A DNA stretch of 64,000 nucleotides, from positions 65,284 to 129,283 of the forward strand of contig JADHRW010000002.1 in NCBI GenBank assembly GCA_016777225.1, written 5' to 3'. The notes beneath the pieces are model-generated. The model ran no database searches, was not told where the DNA came from, and worked only from the letters and a program-made list of their open reading frames with translations. The DNA is from Candidatus Thalassarchaeum sp. (GTDB lineage Archaea > Thermoplasmatota > Poseidoniia > Poseidoniales > Thalassarchaeaceae). Positions 39,346-49,331 of this stretch are shown piece by piece (position 1 is the first letter of the stretch; every line of letters starts with the position of its first letter). The translations under genes and the position numbers were made by a program.

Positions 39346-40125
39346 TCACTCTGTTTCAAAAACAACATCCCTAGATCTAGAGAGAAACCTTTCTCCTGAA
39401 TCTACATAAATCACTTGACCAGTAACAGCCCTTGCTTTCATAAGATAACAAACTGCCTCAGATATATCGTACGGAGAGGGGCCGAAACCTAGTGGTGAAC
39501 CTGACTGAGCTCTTGAGAATCCTTCCTTTGTTTGCAAATCACTAACAAGAGTATGTCCCGGTGCTACGGCATTAATTCTTACTTTGGGCGCCAATCCCCT
39601 AGATAGAGAGTCGGTCATACCAAGCATGACATATTTAGAGGCTGTATAAGAAAGATAATCTGGATTTGGGTTGGACAGTTTCTGATCTAAGATATTGACT
39701 ACAGAAGCTTTTTCATCGTCCTTTAATGAATCGAGTATTTCACTGATCAATAAAACAGGAACTTTGGCGTTCACATTCATATGATTATCCCATAAATCAG
39801 AAGATATCGAAGATATATCATCATGGATAAAAACAGATGCATTATTGACTAGACCTGATACTTTACCGAAATTCTCAATAGCAGAATCAACTAATTTTTT
39901 TGCACTAGAAACTTCTGAGAGATCAGCCTGACAAATTGTAGCGGAACCGCCATTAGATATTATGAGTCGAACAGTTTCTTCCGCTTCTTCCAAAGAATTT
40001 CTATGGTGAACTAATATCTGAAAGCCAGCACTGGCTAGACCGATACAGATAGCTCTACCAATCCTCTTTGAACCTCCTGTAACAATCACACCGCCGCGAT
40101 TCATAAGCCAGCGAGTATGAATCAT
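39346..40125 (-). CDS. SDR family oxidoreductase, pteridine-reductase/FolM-like
   Basis: GVIVTGGSKRIGRAICIGLASAGFQILVHHRNS ... VNNASVFIHDDISS ... YTASKYVMLGMTDSLSRGLAPKVRINAVAPG. Confidence 0.82.
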   Translation of the reverse strand: MIHTRWLMNRGGVIVTGGSKRIGRAICIGLASAGFQILVHHRNSLEEAEETVRLIISNGGSATICQADLSEVSSAKKLVDSAIENFGKVSGLVNNASVFIHDDISSISSDLWDNHMNVNAKVPVLLISEILDSLKDDEKASVVNILDQKLSNPNPDYLSYTASKYVMLGMTDSLSRGLAPKVRINAVAPGHTLVSDLQTKEGFSRAQSGSPLGFGPSPYDISEAVCYLMKARAVTGQVIYVDSGERFLSRSRDVVFETE

Positions 40126-40204
40126 GATATGACTTCTTGTATAGACGCAATACAGGGATGACGAATCATAATGGTTTTCTTCATTACCCTACTCGTAAGT
40201 AACA

Positions 40205-41248
40205 ATGTCCACTCGGCTCCCTATCGTTGATAGCGATATATTGACGATAAATGAGGGGAGGAGGAAAATGGGAGAAAGTGCCATTAGTAGGAGAAAAGCC
40301 CAGAGAAAGCGTCTACCAGAGTGGTTCAAAACCAGTTTACCAATAGGCTCAGCACAAAAAAATTTCAATAAAACAAAAGCAAATGTTCACCAACATGGTT
40401 TACACACCGTATGTGAAGAAGCTAGATGTCCAAATGTGCATGATTGTTGGGCAAGAGGAACGGCTACATTCATGATCGCAGGAGAAGTTTGTACAAGAGG
40501 TTGTAGATTTTGCGCAGTAGGGACTATTAGAAAACCACCAATGCTAAATCCAAATGAACCTAAAGAGTTAGCTGACGCTATAGAAAATATGGAAATATCG
40601 TATGCAGTAATTACAGTAGTTAATAGGGATGATTTACTAGATGGAGGCGCTGGCCACTATAAGAAATGTCTATTAGAAGTCAATCTAAGAACGCCTGAAG
40701 TAGGATTAGAGTTACTATGTTCAGACTTAGAAGGAAATCTGAATGCGTTAGCTGATTTATTAGCTGATTTACCGATTAAAGTATTTGCACACAACGTAGA
40801 ATGTGTGCCGCGCCTTGATAATATTGTAAGAGACCCAAGAGCATCATTCGAACAATCGATCAATATTTTGAAAGAAGCGAAAAAATTGAGACCAGATTTA
40901 AGAATTAAATCTAGTATAATGGTAGGGCTGGGAGAAACTGATGAAGAAGTGGTAGAAGCAATGGAATTACTCAGATCAGTCGGTGTAGATATGATAACTC
41001 TAGGACAATATCTTCAACCCAGTGATAGACACCTTCCTATCGATAGATTCCCTGAACCAAAACAGTTTGCGGATTGGGACAAACAAGCTAGAGAAATTGG
41101 TTTCAAAGCAGTAGCTAGTGGACCACTTGTACGTTCATCATATCGAGCGGGTTTACTATATGAGGAGGCCGAAGGAGCAGAACCTGTAGTAACTAGAGAA
41201 TCAACTGGCTCTGCTGTTAGTCACCTAAACATAATGGGAAAATTGTGA
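40205..41248 (+). CDS. lipA: Lipoyl synthase (radical SAM)
   Basis: HTVCEEARCPNVHDCWARGTATFMIAGEVCTRGCRFCAVGTIRKP: auxiliary and radical-SAM CxxxCxxC cluster motifs. Confidence 0.97.
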   Translation: MSTRLPIVDSDILTINEGRRKMGESAISRRKAQRKRLPEWFKTSLPIGSAQKNFNKTKANVHQHGLHTVCEEARCPNVHDCWARGTATFMIAGEVCTRGCRFCAVGTIRKPPMLNPNEPKELADAIENMEISYAVITVVNRDDLLDGGAGHYKKCLLEVNLRTPEVGLELLCSDLEGNLNALADLLADLPIKVFAHNVECVPRLDNIVRDPRASFEQSINILKEAKKLRPDLRIKSSIMVGLGETDEEVVEAMELLRSVGVDMITLGQYLQPSDRHLPIDRFPEPKQFADWDKQAREIGFKAVASGPLVRSSYRAGLLYEEAEGAEPVVTRESTGSAVSHLNIMGKL

Positions 41249-41293
41249 TTTGTGAAAGCCAACAAATATGAGTGAGGAGTAGGTGTTGGGTAC

Positions 41294-42532
41294 ATGGTGA
41301 AGAAGAAGACGGAGACCCTCCATATCCCTGACGCACCTCATCGACCGGGAGATAGTCCTGATTTTGAAAAATGGACATGGACTCCTGAAGACCTAAAACG
41401 ACTGAAAATAGACTGTTCTGTAGATGATACTAGAGAACATGCAAATGGTCTAGTTAGAGTATTAAATGACGAGCATGAAGCTAAAGGTGAATGGAACCCA
41501 AATCTAAAATCAGAAGAACTAAAAATTGGCCTAGAACATATGCTTAGGCTACGAATATTTGATGATAGAATGATGAAAATGCAGCGTACAGGAAAACTAT
41601 CATTCTACATGAGATCATATGGAGAAGAGGCGATAGCTATTGCACAAACTATGGCACTGGAAAATCAAGACTGGTTGCTCCCTACATATAGACAACCGGG
41701 AGCACAATTCGTCAGAGGCAGAGATATGGTTAGCATGATTTGCCATTGTATTGGTAATGAAGAAGACAATGTCAAGGGAAGGCAGATGCCAGTTCACTAT
41801 ACTTATCGAGAAGGGAGATATATTTCTGTTTCAAGTCCTGTAGGCACACAATTTAGCCAAGCAATAGGTGTGGCTCTAGCATCGAAATATAAAGAATTAG
41901 ATGAAGTCACTATAACTTGGATAGGAGATGGAGCAAGTGCTGAGGGCGATTACCATTATGCCCTAAATTTCGCCAGTATATTCAAAGCACCAGTTATTCT
42001 AAATGTCGTTAACAATCAATGGGCTATTTCAACGCATTCTAATTTCGCTAGCGGAATCCAAAATTTCGCAATAAGAGGTTTACCTTATGGAATCCCGAGT
42101 ATTAGAGTTGACGGAAATGACTTTCTGGCACTATACTCCGTCACTAAATGGGCTAGACAAAGAGCAGCTAATAAATTAGGACCCACTCACATAGAAGTCT
42201 TGACATATCGAGCGGGTGCTCATAGTAGTAGCGATGACCCATCAAGATATCGTCCAAAAGATTCTGGTGATTTTTGGCCAGGAGGAGATCCAATCGAACG
42301 TTTGAAAATGCATATGATAAATATTGACGAATGGTCAGAGGAAGAACATCTTGAATTAGAAGAAAGACTAGATTCAGAGGTAATGGGCGCATATAAAGAG
42401 GCTGTGAAATTTGGAGATTTAGCTAATGGACCCTATCCTTCATCGGATGCAATATTTACTGAAGTATACGAGACTCCTCCTTGGCATCTACAAGAGCAAT
42501 GGGATGAAATGAAGCGCTGGAGGGATGAATGA
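41294..42532 (+). CDS. 2-oxoacid dehydrogenase E1 alpha (branched-chain type)
   Basis: KLSFYMRSYGEEAIAIAQTMALENQDWLLPTYRQPGAQFVRG...WIGDGASAEGDYHYALNFASIFKAPVILNVVNNQWAIST (ThDP motif). Confidence 0.95.
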   Translation: MVKKKTETLHIPDAPHRPGDSPDFEKWTWTPEDLKRLKIDCSVDDTREHANGLVRVLNDEHEAKGEWNPNLKSEELKIGLEHMLRLRIFDDRMMKMQRTGKLSFYMRSYGEEAIAIAQTMALENQDWLLPTYRQPGAQFVRGRDMVSMICHCIGNEEDNVKGRQMPVHYTYREGRYISVSSPVGTQFSQAIGVALASKYKELDEVTITWIGDGASAEGDYHYALNFASIFKAPVILNVVNNQWAISTHSNFASGIQNFAIRGLPYGIPSIRVDGNDFLALYSVTKWARQRAANKLGPTHIEVLTYRAGAHSSSDDPSRYRPKDSGDFWPGGDPIERLKMHMINIDEWSEEEHLELEERLDSEVMGAYKEAVKFGDLANGPYPSSDAIFTEVYETPPWHLQEQWDEMKRWRDE

Positions 42533-43542
42533 TGGTAAATATGAATATGGTCCAATCAGTAAACAGTGCATTAGACAATATGTTAGAAAGAGATAATGAC
42601 GTCATTATCTTTGGAGAAGATATAGGATATTTCGGTGGAGTTTTCAGAACTTGTGATGGACTACAAGAAAAATATGGTAAACATCGTGTTTTCGACTCTC
42701 CTCTATCAGAAGGAGGAATTGCAGCTACGGCTTTTGGTATGGGAATTAACGGATTAAGACCCGTAGTAGAAGTGCAATTTGCAGATTATATTTTTCCAGC
42801 ATACGACCAGATAGTCAATGAAATGGCAAAAGTAAGACATCGCTCAGGAGGAGAATTTTGGTGTCCAGCGACTATTAGAACACCCGCAGGAGGAGGAATC
42901 AGAGGAGGACACCACCACTCACAATCGCCAGAAGCACAATTTACCCATACACCTGGCTTGAAAGTAGTATACTGTTCAACACCATTTAATTCAAAGGGAT
43001 TATTGATAAGTGCTATCGAAGATAATGACCCAGTTATATTCTTCGAACCAAAAAGATGTTACCGAGGACCATTTTATGGAGACCCACATAATGTCCCTAC
43101 TTGGAAGGGGCATCCCGAAGCAGAAGTTCCTGAGTCATATTATAAGGTACCATTAGGAGAAGCAAGATTAGCAATGGAAGGAGATGATTGCACAGTAATT
43201 GCTTGGGGTACAATGGTACATGTTGCAGAACAGGCTATAAAAAATTCTGGAATTAGTTGTGATCTTATTGATTTACAAACATTAGTACCATGGGATAAGG
43301 ATGCAATAATTAAATCTATAGAAAAAACAGGGAGATGTGTCATAGTACATGAAGCTCCAAAAACAAGCGGATTCGGAGCAGAGATGGTTGCTTCAATACA
43401 AGAACGCTGCTTCTACCATCTAGAAAGTCGTATCGAAAGAGTCACAGGCTGGGATACACCATTCCCTCATACAACGGAATGGGATTACATGCCGAGTCCA
43501 TCACGAATTAGTGAAGCGATACGCAAAACTCAGGAGGAATGA
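42529..43542 (+). CDS. 2-oxoacid dehydrogenase E1 beta
   Basis: DVIIFGEDIGYFGGVFRTCDGLQEKYGKHRVFDSPLSEGGIAATAFGMGINGLRPVVEVQFADYIFPAYDQI. Confidence 0.96.
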   Translation: MMVNMNMVQSVNSALDNMLERDNDVIIFGEDIGYFGGVFRTCDGLQEKYGKHRVFDSPLSEGGIAATAFGMGINGLRPVVEVQFADYIFPAYDQIVNEMAKVRHRSGGEFWCPATIRTPAGGGIRGGHHHSQSPEAQFTHTPGLKVVYCSTPFNSKGLLISAIEDNDPVIFFEPKRCYRGPFYGDPHNVPTWKGHPEAEVPESYYKVPLGEARLAMEGDDCTVIAWGTMVHVAEQAIKNSGISCDLIDLQTLVPWDKDAIIKSIEKTGRCVIVHEAPKTSGFGAEMVASIQERCFYHLESRIERVTGWDTPFPHTTEWDYMPSPSRISEAIRKTQEE

Positions 43543-44840
43543 TTATGGGAGATTATATTTTCAAATTGCCAGATATAGGAGAAGGAGTTGTAGAAGGAGA
43601 AATTGTCTTATGGCACGTTAAAGTTGGAGATTCTGTAGCTGAAGACGATGATATTGTCGATATTATGACTGACAAGGCAACTGTTACAATCCCTTCACCA
43701 ACAAGTGGTATCGTTACTGAATTCAGCGGAGAAGTTGGAGACATGGTAGCAGTAGGTTCGACATTAGTGACATTTTCAACAGATGAAAATACGAGTAATC
43801 AAGTAGAAAAAGAACCTGTCCCGGAAGAAATTATTAAGCCAGTAGTAGAAGAAAAAATAATTCTTGAACCCGTAAAAGAAGAAAAGACTAAACAAATACC
43901 TAAACAAATACCTAAACCAATACCTGCAGTTACGCAGAGTAAGCAAATAACATCGTCTAATGGAAATTCAAGAGTATTAGCTAGCCCTGCAGTTAGAAGG
44001 AGGGCCAGAGAGGCAGAACTAGACTTATCAATAATCTCAGGTTCTGGTCCAGCAGGAAGAATTCGTCATGCAGATTTAGATGCTTATATTGCCGCAGGTG
44101 GTACGGTTACGGGAGCACCTCCTACATCCTATTCTACGAAAAGAACTGGGACAAATGAAATAAAAGTAGTAGGATTAAGAAGAAAAATCGCAGAACAAAT
44201 GGTTAAGTCTAAATTCTCAATACCTCATTTCTCATATTTTGAAGAAATTGATGTAACTGAATTAGAAGAATTGAGACAGATGCTCAATGCCTCAAGAGAT
44301 GACAATCAACCTAAGTTAACTTACTTGCCATTCATTATGATGGCACTAGCAAAAATAATGCCAAATCATGAAGAATGTAATGCACTTTATGATGATGAAA
44401 ATAATATTGTCACTCAACATTCTGCAATTCATCTTGGAATCGCTACTCAAACAGATAGAGGATTATTTGTCCCAGTAGTTAAGCATGTTGAAGCAATGGA
44501 TATTTGGCAATCAGCAGCAGAAATGCAAAGAGTCTCAGGTGCAGCAAGAAATGGTACTGCTAGCCTTGATGATTTATCTGGCTCAACTTTTACAATAACA
44601 AGTTTGGGAAGAGATGGTGGATTAGGAGCTACACCAATAATCAATCATCCAGAAGTTAGCATATTAGGAATACATAAGGCACGTGAAATGCCAGTTGTTA
44701 AAGATGGAAAAGTAGTAATTAGAAGGATCATGAATGTTTCAAGTTCATTTGATCATAGAATTGTTGATGGTGCGAATGGTGCGGCTTTAATACAGGCGCT
44801 AAAGAGAATGTTAGAGTACCCAGCTCTAATCTTTATGTAA
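43539..44840 (+). CDS. 2-oxoacid dehydrogenase E2 (dihydrolipoyl acyltransferase)
   Basis: Lipoyl domain KLPDIGEGVVEGEIVLWHVKVGDSVAEDDDIVDIMTDKATVTIPSP; PSBD RVLASPAVRRRAREAELDLSIISGSGPAGRI; catalytic SFDHRIVDGANGA. Confidence 0.96.
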   Translation: MIMGDYIFKLPDIGEGVVEGEIVLWHVKVGDSVAEDDDIVDIMTDKATVTIPSPTSGIVTEFSGEVGDMVAVGSTLVTFSTDENTSNQVEKEPVPEEIIKPVVEEKIILEPVKEEKTKQIPKQIPKPIPAVTQSKQITSSNGNSRVLASPAVRRRAREAELDLSIISGSGPAGRIRHADLDAYIAAGGTVTGAPPTSYSTKRTGTNEIKVVGLRRKIAEQMVKSKFSIPHFSYFEEIDVTELEELRQMLNASRDDNQPKLTYLPFIMMALAKIMPNHEECNALYDDENNIVTQHSAIHLGIATQTDRGLFVPVVKHVEAMDIWQSAAEMQRVSGAARNGTASLDDLSGSTFTITSLGRDGGLGATPIINHPEVSILGIHKAREMPVVKDGKVVIRRIMNVSSSFDHRIVDGANGAALIQALKRMLEYPALIFM

Positions 44841-44849
44841 GGTGATAAT

Positions 44850-46286
44850 ATGAGTGAAAATCGTAAATGTCAAGTCTTGATTGTAGGCGCAGGACCAGGG
44901 GGTTATGTAGCTGCAATAAGATCAGCACAGCTCGGCTTAGAAACTATAATTGTTGAAGGAGATAAGCCAGGAGGTGTTTGTTTAAACATTGGATGTATAC
45001 CGAGTAAAGCAATTATTCATGCTGCTGAACGCTATGAATCATTAACAAAACATTCAGCCGATAATGGCCACATGGGAATTACAATAAATGATAATCCTAA
45101 TCTCGACATGAAGGGAATTGTAGAATGGAAAGATACTATAGTTCAGAGACTTACTAAAGGTGTTGAAGCACTTGTGAAAGGTTCTGGTGCTGAATTGATA
45201 AATGGTTGGGCAACATTTTCTAGCTCAAAGCAATGTACAGTAAAAACTAATCAAGGAGATATAATTATTGATGCAGAGAATGTAATTATTGCTACTGGAT
45301 CAACTCATATAGATTTGCCATTTATGCCATGTGATGAAGAATTTATTCTATCGTCAACAGGTGCATTGAGTCTACAAAAACTCCCTAAGAAGGTCGCTAT
45401 AGTTGGAGGGGGATATATAGGACTAGAGTTAGGTTGTGCACTTTCAAAATTAGGTTCGGAAGTTACTGTCATTGAAGGAATGGATAGTATACTTGGAATT
45501 ATGGATAAAGAGATACGAAGGCCATTAGAAATATGGCTGAAGAAAAATAAAGTCACCGTCCATACAAACGCTCTAGCAAGAGGTTCAAAAATCAAAGGAA
45601 AGGGAGCTTCTAGTAAAGTAGAATTAACTTTTGAAAAAGATTCAGAAGAGCATAAAATTACTGTAGACAAAGTGTTAGTTACTGTAGGAAGAAGCCCTAA
45701 TTCCAAAGGTTGGGGTCTGGAAAATATGGGTATCCGTATGGATACATCCGGGAGATTCATTCGAATTGACAGACAATGCAGAACTTCAGCACCAGGAGTT
45801 TATGCTATTGGCGATGTAGCAGGAGAACCTATGTTAGCGCACAAGGCAAGTGCACAAGGAGAAATGGTTGCAGAAATAATTTCAGGAGAAAAAAGAGAAT
45901 TTGATAAGGTAGCAATACCAGCAATAGTGTTCACAGAACCCGAGATTGTTTCTGTAGGACTTACCCCCGATGAAGCTAAAGAACGTGGTGAAGAAATTAT
46001 TACAGGAAAATTCCCCTTAGCAGCAAATGGTCGAGCTTTGACCCTAGAAGCAGAGAAAACTGGAGGATTTATTCGGGTAACTGCTAGAGAATCCGATCAT
46101 GTTATCCTAGGTATTCAAGCTGTAGGAAGTCATGTCGCAGAATTACATGGAGAATTTGTCTTAGCCCTAGAAATGGGTGCATTATTGGAAGATATCGCAG
46201 ACACTGTCCATGCACATCCAACAATGACTGAGGCATTTCATGAGAGTGTATTGAAATCTCTTGGTCATGCAATACATTCCGCCTGA
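44850..46286 (+). CDS. lpdA: Dihydrolipoyl dehydrogenase (E3)
   Basis: VLIVGAGPGGYVAAIRSAQLGLETIIVEGDKPGGVCLNIGCIPSKAI (redox CxxxxC), C-terminal HAHPTMTEAFHE. Confidence 0.97.
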   Translation: MSENRKCQVLIVGAGPGGYVAAIRSAQLGLETIIVEGDKPGGVCLNIGCIPSKAIIHAAERYESLTKHSADNGHMGITINDNPNLDMKGIVEWKDTIVQRLTKGVEALVKGSGAELINGWATFSSSKQCTVKTNQGDIIIDAENVIIATGSTHIDLPFMPCDEEFILSSTGALSLQKLPKKVAIVGGGYIGLELGCALSKLGSEVTVIEGMDSILGIMDKEIRRPLEIWLKKNKVTVHTNALARGSKIKGKGASSKVELTFEKDSEEHKITVDKVLVTVGRSPNSKGWGLENMGIRMDTSGRFIRIDRQCRTSAPGVYAIGDVAGEPMLAHKASAQGEMVAEIISGEKREFDKVAIPAIVFTEPEIVSVGLTPDEAKERGEEIITGKFPLAANGRALTLEAEKTGGFIRVTARESDHVILGIQAVGSHVAELHGEFVLALEMGALLEDIADTVHAHPTMTEAFHESVLKSLGHAIHSA

Positions 46287-46295
46287 GGTGATTAT

Positions 46296-46967
46296 CTGAG
46301 AGGAGTACGAGTCCTTAGGGCTGGTGTTGTAGAACATGGTATTGTTTCAGAAGCTATGCGAATCATGCAAAAAAAAAGAATTAGAGATGAGATTCCAGAT
46401 ACTATAATTCTAGTTGAGCACCCTGAAATTGTTACAATTGGCCCTAAGGCAGTAAGAGATGGAGTCACGGTAACTGATGACTATTCTCAATCGATTGTTG
46501 ATAGAGGTGGAGGCATTACGTGGCATGGACCAGGGCAACTAGTATTGTATCCAATAATCAAATGGAATTCAAATGAACAGAGTATCAAAGGAATAATTAG
46601 TAAAATGGAACAACTAGTCATAAAAACTCTCGAGGACCTAAACATAATTGGTTACAGGGATCCTGCAATGATGGGAGTATGGGTAGATGACAAAAAAGTA
46701 TGTTCAATTGGCTTGGCGTTTCTTCATTGGGTAAGTAGACATGGCCTAGCACTTAATTATGCTACACCAGGGGTTCGAATAGAAAATCTTCCTTGCTGTG
46801 GAATGGACATAGGAAAAACAACTTCACTAGATAAATTAGGATATAATAAGAATCTTAATGGTGAGAAAATAACAAGAGAATTACTGGAAAAAACAATATT
46901 ATCTAATATTGAATTAATTCTAGATAGGGTGCCTGATGCTCCTTTAGAATGGAATTTAGAGGAATGA
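46296..46967 (+). CDS. lipB: Octanoyltransferase; start proposed at CTG 46296 (first in-frame ATG is 46356)
   Basis: VRVLRAGVVEHGIVSEAMRIMQKKR...ILVEHPEIVTIGPKA...VDRGGGITWHGPGQLVLYPII...GVWVDDKKVCSIGLAF...ALNYATP. Confidence 0.9.
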   Translation: MRGVRVLRAGVVEHGIVSEAMRIMQKKRIRDEIPDTIILVEHPEIVTIGPKAVRDGVTVTDDYSQSIVDRGGGITWHGPGQLVLYPIIKWNSNEQSIKGIISKMEQLVIKTLEDLNIIGYRDPAMMGVWVDDKKVCSIGLAFLHWVSRHGLALNYATPGVRIENLPCCGMDIGKTTSLDKLGYNKNLNGEKITRELLEKTILSNIELILDRVPDAPLEWNLEE

Positions 46968-48160
46968 AAATGATTCAACCTAAAAAAAGTGAAATGTCGA
47001 AACATTGGAGACTCAATGAAAAAATCGTTTTTTTAAATCATGGTTCATATGGTGCAACGCCAACAATAGTTCTGAATGAACAAAAACGTTGGCAACTACT
47101 TCTAGAAAAAGATCCAGTCAAATTTTTTGAAGATATTGCTCCTAAAGCATTAATTGAATCTCGCAAAGCAATAGCAAATCTTGTGAATTGTGATTATGAG
47201 GATTTAGCACTTATAGAAAATGCAACTTCTGGAGTAAATATAATCTTGAGATCGCTGAAATTTGATGAGGGAGATGAGATAATAGTTCCAAATCATGCAT
47301 ATCAGGCTTGTAGAAATACTATAGATTATGTTGCTGAAAAATCAGGAGCAGTCGTAGTCACTTGTGATATCCCATTTCCCATACAAGGAAATCAAATAAT
47401 TATTGATAATATTATGAAATGTGTAACTGAAAATACTAAATTAGCCATGATAGATACAGTAACCAGTCCGACAGGTCTTCTGATGCCCTTTGAAGAACTG
47501 GTAGGATTGTTAGAATCTAAAGGAGTAAATGTTCTATTAGATGCCGCTCATGGAATAGGAATGATTCCTTTAGATATTGAAAAGATTGGCGCATCTTACA
47601 CTACCAGTAATTGCCATAAATGGTTGTGTGCACCAAAAGGCTCGGCTTTTTTACATGTCAGGAAAGACTTGCAAAGTTTGATTCATCCATTAACTATCAG
47701 TCATGGAATGACCGCTCCGTTAGGAGATTCTACTAGATTCAGACATGAGTTTGATTGGACTGGAACTAGAGATGTCTCAGCATGGTGCGCATTACCGTTT
47801 GTAATAGATGAATTCAGTAAACTAGTTGGTATGAATTGGAATGAGATAATGACACATAATAGAAAACTGGTGATAAAAGGAAGGAATATCATTTGTGAGA
47901 AATTGAGTATTATACCTCCATGCCCTGAGAATATGATTTCTAGTATCGCTACAATAAAAATATCTTCAAAACAAGTCAGTATTACTGATTTATATGAAAT
48001 AGATCCACTTCATGAGAAACTACTAGAAGATTACAACATACAAGTACCTGTTTGGTCATGGCCAAATCCACAAGGAAGATATATTAGAATTTCAGCCCAG
48101 ATTTATAATAATGAGGACGAATATAAATATCTGGCGAATATTCTAGAAAAATGTCTATAG
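46964..48160 (+). CDS. Class V aminotransferase (isopenicillin-N-epimerase-like)
   Basis: VFLNHGSYGATPTIVLNEQKRWQLLLEKDPVKFFEDIAPKALIESRKAIANLVNCDYEDLALIENATSGVN...LLDAAHGIGMIPLDIEKIGASYTTSNCHKWLCAPKGSAFLHV. ORF opens at 46949; ATG 46964 overlaps the lipB stop. Confidence 0.9.
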   Translation: MKMIQPKKSEMSKHWRLNEKIVFLNHGSYGATPTIVLNEQKRWQLLLEKDPVKFFEDIAPKALIESRKAIANLVNCDYEDLALIENATSGVNIILRSLKFDEGDEIIVPNHAYQACRNTIDYVAEKSGAVVVTCDIPFPIQGNQIIIDNIMKCVTENTKLAMIDTVTSPTGLLMPFEELVGLLESKGVNVLLDAAHGIGMIPLDIEKIGASYTTSNCHKWLCAPKGSAFLHVRKDLQSLIHPLTISHGMTAPLGDSTRFRHEFDWTGTRDVSAWCALPFVIDEFSKLVGMNWNEIMTHNRKLVIKGRNIICEKLSIIPPCPENMISSIATIKISSKQVSITDLYEIDPLHEKLLEDYNIQVPVWSWPNPQGRYIRISAQIYNNEDEYKYLANILEKCL

Positions 48161-48203
48161 AAATTAAGCAATACTTCAAGATGTCTAGTTCGTACGGTAA
48201 ATC

Positions 48204-48776
48204 ATGCCTTCCGCAGTTGTAGCCTTGACTGGTGCGTCTGGTGCTCAGTATGCAGTGAGACTTGTAGAAGCACTTTCAGAGGCATCTTGGGAAGTTGATT
48301 TAATAGTAACTAATGCAGGAGCAATCAACTTACATCTAGAATGTGAAATGACGCCTGAGGACTTATCTAAAATTAAGGGAGTTACTTTACAAGATAATAA
48401 AAATCTAGCCGCAAGACCTGCTTCAGGATCCGCTAAATTTGATGCATATATCATTTGTCCTACAAGTGGTACAACTATTGGTAAAATAGCAGCAGGGATT
48501 TCAGATAATCTTGCAACTAGAAGCGCTTTAGTTGCCTTGAAAGAGAGAAGAAAACTAATTTTAGTCCCTAGAGAAACACCTTTTGCAACTGCACATCTAG
48601 AAGCTATGACAAAAATGTCAACATGGGGGGTAGTAATTTTGCCTGCGAGTCCAGGTTTTTATCATAGTCCAAAGACAATAGATGAGTTAATTGATTTTGT
48701 TGTTGCTAGGATATTAGATCAATTAGATATTGAACATAATTTAGGGAAAAGATGGTCTGGCGAAGAAGTTAACTAA
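48204..48776 (+). CDS. ubiX: Flavin prenyltransferase UbiX
   Basis: VVALTGASGAQYAVRLVEAL...LKERRKLILVPRETPFATAHLEAMTKMSTWGVVILPASPGFYHSPKTIDELIDFVVARILDQL. Confidence 0.95.
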   Translation: MPSAVVALTGASGAQYAVRLVEALSEASWEVDLIVTNAGAINLHLECEMTPEDLSKIKGVTLQDNKNLAARPASGSAKFDAYIICPTSGTTIGKIAAGISDNLATRSALVALKERRKLILVPRETPFATAHLEAMTKMSTWGVVILPASPGFYHSPKTIDELIDFVVARILDQLDIEHNLGKRWSGEEVN

Positions 48777-48816
48777 ATCTAATTCTTAAGACACCCCAAT
48801 TTGTTATAATCTGAAA

Positions 48817-49281
48817 TTATTTATTACAATAATCGATAATTTCTTGGTAATTAGGTTCAATACCTGGATTTTCTGCTACCCATGAATAACCAACTCGGCC
48901 ATCTTCATCAATTACAAATACTGATCTCTGTGAAGCAATATATCCTGGCATAACAAAACTAATTCCTACACCATAAGAATTTGTAGCCTCTCTATGAGTA
49001 TCCGAAAGTAATGGAAATCCAATAGAATTTTTATTTGCGAATTCATTATTAGAAAATATTGAATCAACACTAATACCAAAAACTTCTACTTCCATCCCCT
49101 CAAATTTAGCCATTGAATCCGTTAAACTACACATTTCAGTAGTACAAACACCGGTAAATGCCGCAGGATAAAATGCGAGTACTACCTTATTACCAATCGA
49201 GTCACTCAAAGTAACCATATTCCTATCATTCGCCATCAAAGTAAAATTTGGTGCTGTGTCGCCTACTGAAACCATATACAT
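48817..49281 (-). CDS. Peroxiredoxin (AhpC/TSA family)
   Basis: VSVGDTAPNFTLMANDRNMVTLSDSIGNKVVLAFYPAAFTGVCTTEMCSLTDSM: peroxidatic Cys in FTGVCTTE. Confidence 0.95.
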   Translation of the reverse strand: MYMVSVGDTAPNFTLMANDRNMVTLSDSIGNKVVLAFYPAAFTGVCTTEMCSLTDSMAKFEGMEVEVFGISVDSIFSNNEFANKNSIGFPLLSDTHREATNSYGVGISFVMPGYIASQRSVFVIDEDGRVGYSWVAENPGIEPNYQEIIDYCNK

Positions 49282-49331
49282 GCGGAACGATAGAGCCATT
49301 CAAAGATAACCGTCTCTTGGGTTGTATCATA

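Noticed and set aside
45305-45760. 151-aa antisense ORF in lpdA
   Set aside because: Antisense to a canonical dihydrolipoyl dehydrogenase.
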